From Zoogloea sp044344315 (GTDB taxonomy: Bacteria; Pseudomonadota; Gammaproteobacteria; Burkholderiales; Rhodocyclaceae): 64,000 nt of DNA. The position numbers and the translations under genes are program-made. The stretch lies in the NCBI RefSeq assembly GCF_044344315.1, contig NZ_JBIJDC010000003.1, positions 25,635-89,634 of the forward strand. Direction: 5' to 3'. Within the stretch, counting starts at the first letter, position 1; each line of letters starts with the position of its first letter. The notes under the pieces were generated by a model. That model was not told the DNA's origin. It did not search any database and saw only the letters and a program-made list of their open reading frames with translations. Of this stretch, positions 58,278 through 64,000 are shown one piece after another.

Positions 58278-58321
58278 TGGGGGTTACTCCATCTTGTTGT
58301 TGCCGACGCCTTGAGCGCCGG

Positions 58322-58741
58322 TCAAAGGATCATCTGGGTGCAACGGTACAACACCAGCTGGCGGCCGGTGGCCTCATCGGTGACCACCGCGTCCCACACC
58401 TGGGTCGTCCGCCCCAGGTGTGCGGCCGTGGCCACACAGGCGATGGCACCCTCGGTGAGGGTGCCCAGGTGGTTGCTCTTCAGCTCGATAGTGGCGAAGG
58501 AGCGGGCGCCGGCCGGCAGGTGCGCCATGGTCGCATGGCCGGTGGTGGTGTCGGCCAGGGCGATCAGGCTGGCCGCGTGCAGGCGCTGGTTGGGGGCCAT
58601 GTGGATGGGTCGCAGGGGCATGCGACTGCTCGCCCGCCCCTGCTCCAGGCTCAGAAACTCGACCCCCAGAAAGCCCGGCAGGCAGTCTGCCGCATCCCGA
58701 TTGAGGCTGTCCACGCTGAGGTCGGTGCGCAGGATGCTCAT
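58322..58741 (-). CDS. Hotdog-fold thioesterase (PaaI-like), copy B
   Basis: A 139-aa paralogue of the neighbouring thioesterase (shared HLGRTTQVW). Its active-site segment reads QRLHAASLIALADTTTGHAT, with aspartate where copy A has glutamate, so the two belong to different PaaI-type subgroups and may have different substrates or form a mixed complex. It starts 1 bp after the livF stop. Confidence 0.83.
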   Translation of the reverse strand: MSILRTDLSVDSLNRDAADCLPGFLGVEFLSLEQGRASSRMPLRPIHMAPNQRLHAASLIALADTTTGHATMAHLPAGARSFATIELKSNHLGTLTEGAIACVATAAHLGRTTQVWDAVVTDEATGRQLVLYRCTQMIL

Positions 58742-58742
58742 C

Positions 58743-59492
58743 TCAGTGCTTCGCCCCCAGATAGGCCTCGATCACCTTCGGGTTCTGGGCCAGCTCACTG
58801 GCCTTGCCCTCCAGGGTCACGTCGCCCACCTCCAGCACGTAACCGTAGTCCGACACTTTCAGCGCCGCGCGGGAGTTCTGCTCGATCAGCAGGGTCGCCA
58901 CGCCAGTGTCGCGCAGGTGGGAGATCACCTGAAAAACCTCAGCCATCACCCGCGGAGCCAGCCCCAGGGAGGGCTCGTCGAGCATCAGCACCTTGGGGTC
59001 GCTCATCAGCGCGCGGCCGATGGCCACCATCTGCCGCTCGCCGCCGGACATGGTGCCCGCCAACTGGTGGCGGCGCTCCTTGAGGCGAGGAAAGACGGCG
59101 TAGATGCCCTCCAGCCCGTCCCGATAGGACCAGCCCGCCTTGCGCCGCCGGTAGGCGCCGAGCACCAGGTTGTCCTCCACGGTCATGGTGGTGAACAGTT
59201 CGCGCTTCTCGGGTACCAGGGCCAGGCCTTTGCCCAGACGCAGCTCGATGGCATGGTGGGACACGTCCTGCCCCTGGTAGAGCACCTCGCCCTGGGCCTG
59301 CCCCTCGCTGGGCAAGGCCCCCATGATGGCGTTGAGCAGGGAGGACTTGCCCGCCCCGTTGGGGCCGATGACGGTGACGATCTCGCCGGCCCGCAGGCTG
59401 ATCGAGGTGCCCCGCAGGGCCTCGACCTTGCCATAGCGCACGCTCAGATTGCGGGTTTCAAGAACGGGTTTGCTGCTGTTGTCGGCGCTCAT
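58743..59492 (-). CDS. livF: Branched-chain/aromatic acid ABC transporter ATPase LivF
   Basis: A 249-aa ATPase with Walker A GPNGAGKSS, signature MSGGERQMVAIGRALMSDPK, Walker B LMLDEPSLGLAP and the LivF-type EVGDVTLEGKASELAQNPKV ending. Its start overlaps the livMG stop by 4 bp (ATGA). In this catabolic setting the Liv-type system more likely imports an aromatic or aliphatic carboxylate than branched-chain amino acids. Confidence 0.93.
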   Translation of the reverse strand: MSADNSSKPVLETRNLSVRYGKVEALRGTSISLRAGEIVTVIGPNGAGKSSLLNAIMGALPSEGQAQGEVLYQGQDVSHHAIELRLGKGLALVPEKRELFTTMTVEDNLVLGAYRRRKAGWSYRDGLEGIYAVFPRLKERRHQLAGTMSGGERQMVAIGRALMSDPKVLMLDEPSLGLAPRVMAEVFQVISHLRDTGVATLLIEQNSRAALKVSDYGYVLEVGDVTLEGKASELAQNPKVIEAYLGAKH

Positions 59493-61282
59493 TCGACACC
59501 TCCCAGGTAGGCCGCCAGCACGGCTTCATTGTTCTGGATCTCGGCGGGCAGGCCTTCGGCGATCTTGCTGCCGAACTCCATCACCACCAGCCGGTCGGTC
59601 AGGCCCATCACGAAGTCCATGTCGTGCTCCACCAGCAGCACCGACATGCCCTCGCCCTTGAGCTGGCGTATCAAGTCGGCCAGGGCCTCCTTCTCCTTCA
59701 GGCGCAGGCCGGCGGCGGGCTCGTCGAGGAGCAGCAGCGTCGGATCGGTGCACAAGGCGCGGGCGATCTCGAGGATGCGCTGCTGGCCCAGGGCCAGGCT
59801 GCCTGCCGGCGTATGCATGTGCTCCTCCAGCCCCACCCGGCGGATCTGCTCGGCGGCCAGGAACAGCAGCCGGGCTTCTTCATGGCGGTCCAGGCGCAGG
59901 GCCGCCGCCAACGGGCTGCTGCGCCCACGCAGGTGCGCCCCCATGGCCACGTTCTCCAGCACCGACAGGTGCGGGATGAGGTGCACATGCTGGAAGCTGC
60001 GGCCGATGCCCATGCGCACGATGTGCCGGGAATCCAGCTGGTCGATGCGCTCGCCGCAGAAGCGGATCTCGCCGCTGGTGGCAGGCAGCACCCCGGTCAC
60101 CAGGTTGAACATGGTGGACTTGCCTGCCCCGTTGGGGCCGATCAGGCCGACCACTTCCCCGGCACGGATCTCGAAGGCCATGTCCTTCACCGCCACCAAG
60201 CCACCGAACTGCTTGCGGGCATCACTGACCTCGAGTATCAGCGCCCCGGCCTGGGGCCGGGCCCGGCGCGGCAGGTCGCTGTAGCCATCGGGGGCGATGG
60301 CCGGCGCCACCACCTCCGGCTCGGGCGGATGGAACTTTGCCCACACGCTGGCCACCCAGGGCCACAGGCCGTCCCGCGACCACAGCAGGAGCAGCACGAT
60401 CATCACCCCGAAGACCACGATCTCGAAGTTGCCGTTGCTGCCCAGCAGCAGGGGCAGCAGATCCTGCTGCTGGCTCTTCATCCCGGTCATCACCACCGCG
60501 CCGAGGATCGCCCCCCATACGTGGCCGACGCCCCCCACCACCGCCATGAACAGGTACTCGATGCCCATGTGCAGGCCAAAGGGCGTGGCGCTCACCGAGC
60601 GCTGCAGGTGGGCGTAGAGCCAGCCCGACAGGCTCGCCATCAGCGCCGCCAGCACGAAGATCAGGATCTTGTACTGGGCGGTGTGGATGCCCATGGCCTC
60701 GGGCATGGTCTTGCCCTTGGCCAGGGCCCGGATGGCGCGGCCGGGCCGGGAGTTGAGCAGGTTGAGCACCAGCATCAGGCAGCCCCCCAGGCACAGCCAG
60801 ATCACCCCGTACATCACCCGCGGCGACGACAGGTCGATGCCGAACACGCTCAGGGCCGGGATGCCCGACAGGCCGTCATACTTGCCCAGGAACTCGATGG
60901 TCCCGAACAGGTAATACAGCGACAGCCCCCAGGCGATGGTGGCCAGGGGCAGGAAGTGGCCCGACAGGCGCACGGTGACGCTGCCGATCAGGGCCGCCGC
61001 CAGGCCGGACACCACCAGCCCGGCCCCCAGACCCACCCAGGGCGACCAGCCCAGGGTGGTGCTGAGATAGGCCGTGGTATAGGCCCCCAGGCCGACGAAG
61101 GCCGCCTGCCCGAAGGAGGTCAGGCCGCCGATGCCGGTGAGCAGCACCAGGCCGAGGGCGACGATGGAATACAGGCCGATGTAGTTGCCGATGGTGATCC
61201 AGTAACCCGGTACAGGCAGAAAGGGAAACACGAAAAACCAGCCGAACATCAGCCACTGGAGCTTCTTGGTGGACATCTTCAT
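59489..61282 (-). CDS. livM-livG: LivM-LivG fusion: permease with C-terminal ATPase
   Basis: A 597-aa natural fusion from the ATG at 61282 (MKMSTKKLQWLMFGWF). Residues about 1-310 are the LivM permease (GLVLLTGIGGLTSFGQAAFV, VRLSGHFLPLATIAWG, AVVGGVGHVWGAILGAVVM). Residues about 345-595 are the LivG ATPase (GPNGAGKSTMFNLVTG, LALGQQRILEIARALCTDPT, LLLLDEPAAG). The ATG overlaps the intended livH stop as ATGA. Because of the livH frameshift, the open frame runs on from livH into this gene. Confidence 0.9.
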   Translation of the reverse strand: MKMSTKKLQWLMFGWFFVFPFLPVPGYWITIGNYIGLYSIVALGLVLLTGIGGLTSFGQAAFVGLGAYTTAYLSTTLGWSPWVGLGAGLVVSGLAAALIGSVTVRLSGHFLPLATIAWGLSLYYLFGTIEFLGKYDGLSGIPALSVFGIDLSSPRVMYGVIWLCLGGCLMLVLNLLNSRPGRAIRALAKGKTMPEAMGIHTAQYKILIFVLAALMASLSGWLYAHLQRSVSATPFGLHMGIEYLFMAVVGGVGHVWGAILGAVVMTGMKSQQQDLLPLLLGSNGNFEIVVFGVMIVLLLLWSRDGLWPWVASVWAKFHPPEPEVVAPAIAPDGYSDLPRRARPQAGALILEVSDARKQFGGLVAVKDMAFEIRAGEVVGLIGPNGAGKSTMFNLVTGVLPATSGEIRFCGERIDQLDSRHIVRMGIGRSFQHVHLIPHLSVLENVAMGAHLRGRSSPLAAALRLDRHEEARLLFLAAEQIRRVGLEEHMHTPAGSLALGQQRILEIARALCTDPTLLLLDEPAAGLRLKEKEALADLIRQLKGEGMSVLLVEHDMDFVMGLTDRLVVMEFGSKIAEGLPAEIQNNEAVLAAYLGGVE

Positions 61283-62341
61283 TCTTCGTCTCCATGGCCG
61301 GAAGTCAGCGAACGCCAGGCCAGCACCGGGATGATCAGCGTGAACACGATCACCTCCTTGTACGCACTGGCCCAGTAGGAGGAATAGCTCTCGAGCAGGC
61401 CGACCAGCAGCGCCCCGGCCGCCGCCAGCGGGTAGCTGGCCAGGCCGCCGACGATGGCCGCCACGAAGCCCTTCAGGGCCACCACGAAGCCGGTGTCGTA
61501 ACCCACGGTGTTGAGGGGCGCGATCAGGGGGCGCGATCAGGGTGCCCGCCAGGGTGCCCAGGCCCGCCGCCAGCCCGAAGGCCATGCGCCCGGCCTGGCT
61601 GGTGCCGATACCCACCAGCTGCGCCCCCTTGCGGTTGACCGCGGTGGCGCGCAGGGCCTTGCCATACAGCGTGCGGTCGAAGAACAGGTAGAGCAGACCG
61701 ATCAGGCTGCCCGCCACCGCCATCACCACCACGCTCTGCCCTGACACGGGCATCTCGCCCAGGGCCGTGCTCCACTCGGTAAAGGCGTGGGTGGTCGAAC
61801 CTTCCGGCCCGAAGATGAACAGCCCCATGCCCAGCATGGCGAAGTGCACCCCCACCGAGACGATCAGCAGCACCAGCACCGAGGCCTCGGCCATGGGCTG
61901 GAAGGCGACGCGATAGATCATGATGCCCAGGGGCACGGTGATGGCCAGGGTGAACAGGATCTGCACCGCCATCGGCATGCCCTGCCAGTCGAGGGAATGG
62001 GCCAGCAGCCAGATGAACTGGGGGTAGATCAGGTTCTCGATGACGCTCCACATGAGCAGGCGCCGCGGCAGCGGCTTATAGCGCCGCTGACGCAGGGCCG
62101 AGCCCAGCTCCACCAGGAAGGTGAGCACGCCAATGCCGATCAGCAGCCAGATCAGCTTGGGAAACTGGCTGCTCTGCAGGGCTGCCACGGTGAGGGCACC
62201 GAAACCGATGAACTCCCCCTGGGGCAGAAAGATGATGCGGGTTACCGAAAACACCAGCACCAGGGCCATGGCCAGCAGGGCGTAGACCGCCCCGTTGGTG
62301 ACCCCGTCCTGGGCCAGGACCGCGAAGATACCGAAATCCAT
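61279..62341 (-). pseudogene. livH: livH permease broken by a 13-bp tandem duplication (frameshift)
   Basis: LivH-type inner-membrane permease. It reads correctly from MDFGIFAVLAQDGVTNGAVY to GTLAGTLIAP, then leaves frame. The expected continuation (TVGYDTGFVVALKGFVAAIV through SLTSGHGDEE) is in another frame and ends at 61279. The cause is a perfect 13-bp repeat (GGGGCGCGATCAG at 61515-61527 and 61528-61540). Deleting one copy restores a 349-aa LivH with the junction LIAPLNTVGYD. As written, the frame yields a 950-aa LivH'-LivM-LivG chimera with about 75 scrambled residues. It is either a recent slippage mutation or an assembly error. Confidence 0.88.
61515..61540. repeat. 13-bp perfect tandem duplication inside livH
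   Basis: GGGGCGCGATCAG occurs twice head to tail. It adds 13 nt (one more than a multiple of three) and causes the livH frameshift. Confidence 0.95.
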
Positions 62342-62362
62342 GAAAGTCTCCTCAGGCCCGGT

Positions 62363-63364
62363 TCAGTTATTGACGACGAAGGCGTCGGCAAGGAAGCGCC
62401 CCGCCGGCAACCCCGCCGTGGCGGTGAAGCTGCTGCGCGCCGCGTCGATCATCAGCGGGTTGCCGCAGGCATAGACCTCGTGGGCGGAGAGGTCCGGCAA
62501 ATCCTCCAGCACCGCCGCATGCACGAAACCACGCCGGCCGGTCCACTCCGGGCCGGCCTCCGACAGCACCGGCACCAGGCGGATGCCCGGGTACTGCGCC
62601 TCCCAGGCAGCCACGCTGTCCACCGCATACAGGTCGGCCCACTGGCGGCCGCCCCAGTACAGCACCGCCCCACGGCGCGCCATCTCTGCACCATGGGTCT
62701 TGAGCAGCGCGGCGATGGGGGCGTAGCCCGTGCCGGAAGCCAACAGCACGATGGGCGCATCGCCCGGCTGCAGCACGAAGTCGCCATAGGGCCCCTCGAT
62801 GCGCAGCAGGCCGCCGGCCTTGAGCTTGTCGTAGGCGTGGGTGGAGAAGCGCCCGCCTTCCATGCGGCGCACGTGCCACTCGATGACACCCGCCTCCGCC
62901 GGATCGTTGGCCATGCTGTAGCTGCGCTTCGCCCCGTCCTTGAGGATCACGCTGGCGTACTGGCCGGCCTTGAAACTGAAGCCGGCGGCAGGCGGCACCT
63001 GCAGGCGGATCACCACCACGTCGTGGGACGGGCGGCTCACGTCCACCACCTTGGCACCGGTGGTGACCACCCGCTGCCCGGGCTCGGCCGGCACCTTGGG
63101 CGCGTCGAGCAGCAGCTCGGCGGTGGGCACGGCCTGGCAGGTGCGGCACTGGCCAGCCGGCACGTCGGTGCCGTCCGGACGGGTCGGGGCGTGTTCCACC
63201 GCCCCTTCCAGCAGGCCCAGGTGGCAGCTGTTGCAGGTGCCGGTGCGGCAGCTGTGGGGCAGCCAGTAGCCGGCGGCCAGGGCGGCGTCGAGCACCGTCT
63301 GGCCCGGCGCACATTCAAAGCTGCCGCCCTCGGGCGACAGCCGGACGAGGAGATTCGTGCTCAT
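62363..63364 (-). CDS. 2Fe-2S ferredoxin/FAD/NAD(P)H oxidoreductase (phenol-hydroxylase P5-like)
   Basis: A 333-aa electron-transfer flavoprotein. The N-terminal plant-type 2Fe-2S domain has CRTGTCNSC and a distal Cys in GQCRTCQA. The FAD domain has RSYSMAND. The NAD domain has LLASGTGYAPIAALL and VYACGNPLMIDAA. This order matches reductase components of multicomponent oxygenases (DmpP, BenC-like, NdoR-like). No oxygenase subunit is in the window; one may lie further right beyond the aldolase gene. Confidence 0.88.
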   Translation of the reverse strand: MSTNLLVRLSPEGGSFECAPGQTVLDAALAAGYWLPHSCRTGTCNSCHLGLLEGAVEHAPTRPDGTDVPAGQCRTCQAVPTAELLLDAPKVPAEPGQRVVTTGAKVVDVSRPSHDVVVIRLQVPPAAGFSFKAGQYASVILKDGAKRSYSMANDPAEAGVIEWHVRRMEGGRFSTHAYDKLKAGGLLRIEGPYGDFVLQPGDAPIVLLASGTGYAPIAALLKTHGAEMARRGAVLYWGGRQWADLYAVDSVAAWEAQYPGIRLVPVLSEAGPEWTGRRGFVHAAVLEDLPDLSAHEVYACGNPLMIDAARSSFTATAGLPAGRFLADAFVVNN

Positions 63365-63369
63365 GATGC

Positions 63370-64000
63370 TCAGCCCGCTTCGCTCATGGTCGGGATGGCA
63401 TGCACGGCGTCGTGCTCATGGCCCTTCAGCAGGTCCAGGGCCACGTCCACGATCATGTCTTCCTGCCCGCCCACCATGCGGCGGCGGCCCAGCTCGACGA
63501 GGATGTCCACCGCCTTCAGGCCATACTTCTTGGCGGCCACTTCGGAGTGACGCAGGAAGCTGGAATACACGCCGGCATAGCCCAGGGCCAGGGTCTCCCG
63601 GTCCACCCGCACCGGGCGGTCCTGCAGGGGGCGCACGATGTCGTCGGCGGCGTCCATCAGGGTGTACAGGTTGCAGCCGTGGTTCCAGCCCATGCGGTCG
63701 GCGGCGGCGATGAAGACTTCCAGCGGGGCATTGCCGGCCCCGGCGCCCATGCCCGACAGGCTGGCGTCCACCCGGTCGCAGCCCTCCTCCACCGCGACGA
63801 TGGAGTTGGCCACGCCCAGGCTCAGGTTGTGGTGGGCGTGGATGCCGGTCTCGGTCTCGGGCTTGAGTACGTCCTTGAAGGCGCGGAAGCGCTCGCGCAC
63901 GTCGTTCATCGACAGGGCGCCGCCCGAATCCACCACGTAGCAGCAGGTGGCGCCGTAGCTCTCCATCAGCTTGGCCTGTTGGGCCAGGGCCTGGGGCGTG
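63370..64000 (-). CDS. 4-hydroxy-2-oxovalerate aldolase, N-terminal part outside window
   Basis: The C-terminal 209 codons of a DmpG/BphI/MhpE-type aldolase, which splits 4-hydroxy-2-oxovalerate to pyruvate and acetaldehyde in meta-cleavage pathways. Motifs are GATCCYVVDSGGALSMNDVR, GIHAHHNLSLGVANSIVAVE (metal-binding histidines), GCDRVDASLSGMGAGAGNAP and MVGGQEDMIVDVALDL. The frame continues past base 64000 without a start. It ends 5 bp before the oxidoreductase start, so the two are co-transcribed. Confidence 0.92.
   Translation of the reverse strand, partial: TPQALAQQAKLMESYGATCCYVVDSGGALSMNDVRERFRAFKDVLKPETETGIHAHHNLSLGVANSIVAVEEGCDRVDASLSGMGAGAGNAPLEVFIAAADRMGWNHGCNLYTLMDAADDIVRPLQDRPVRVDRETLALGYAGVYSSFLRHSEVAAKKYGLKAVDILVELGRRRMVGGQEDMIVDVALDLLKGHEHDAVHAIPTMSEAG

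Noticed and set aside
59489..62341. A single 950-aa LivH-LivM-LivG protein
   Set aside because: The continuous frame is produced by the 13-bp duplication in livH; the segment after LIAPP is out-of-frame arginine/glycine-rich sequence, and the true LivH C-terminus is in another frame.
59624..63550. Two long plus-strand open frames (584 and 587 aa)
   Set aside because: Antisense shadows of livMG, livH and the oxidoreductase with no recognisable motifs.

Overview
This window is a high-GC chromosomal segment of a betaproteobacterium, most likely Rhodocyclales (Azoarcus/Thauera/Zoogloea-like). The inference rests on gene order (hflX-hfq-der-bamB-yfgM-hisS-ispG-rodZ-pilW-rlmN-ndk; exbBD-lpxK-ycaR-kdsB-adk), on a PEP-CTERM/XrtA-type exopolysaccharide locus at the left edge, on TRAP and Liv transporters, and on an aromatic meta-cleavage gene at the right edge. 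No marker here fixes the genus. No CRISPR array, prophage, transposase or rRNA operon was seen.

Layout. 1-1520: edge of an exopolysaccharide chain-length/export locus. 1720-4609: outer-membrane barrel, LolD-like ATPase and LolA-like protein. 4613-8513: HugZ-like protein, rlmB, rnr. 8547-8848: two identical tRNA-Leu(CAG) genes, each with its own promoter and terminator. 8999-24404: a long minus-strand housekeeping block from ndk back to purA. 24405-24874: an intergenic region holding a strong candidate for an FNR-activated small RNA. 24875-27540: ccoS and ccoI. 27746-33579: a dctPQM TRAP transporter with a divergent DctS/DctR two-component system. 33583-44988: tilS, accA, murJ, a YbhB protein, a PPi-PFK-like kinase, adk, kdsB, ycaR, lpxK, exbD, exbB and xseA. 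45094-45681: sodB.

45881-56070 is the most novel part. A cobalamin riboswitch precedes six tightly packed genes: a BtuB-like TonB-dependent receptor, an ExbB/TolQ/MotA-like channel, a DUF2149 protein with ExbD-like topology, a CobN-like chelatase with a signal peptide and a C-terminal membrane anchor, an exported fusion of a CbiZ amidohydrolase with a nitrilase-type hydrolase, and a PepSY membrane protein. No CobS/CobT ATPase is present. I read this as a periplasmic corrinoid-processing system in which a CobN-like enzyme may be driven by a dedicated proton-motive-force motor instead of ATP. The CobN-like HmuS of Bacteroidetes haem-uptake operons is the closest precedent I can recall.

56104-64000: a catabolic region on the minus strand with an alpha/beta hydrolase, a dienelactone hydrolase, two hotdog thioesterases, a branched-chain/aromatic acid ABC transporter (livF, livMG, livH), a 2Fe-2S flavoprotein reductase and the 3' part of a 4-hydroxy-2-oxovalerate aldolase. 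livH carries a perfect 13-bp tandem duplication that breaks its frame. An 88-bp REP-like inverted repeat lies at 57723-57810.
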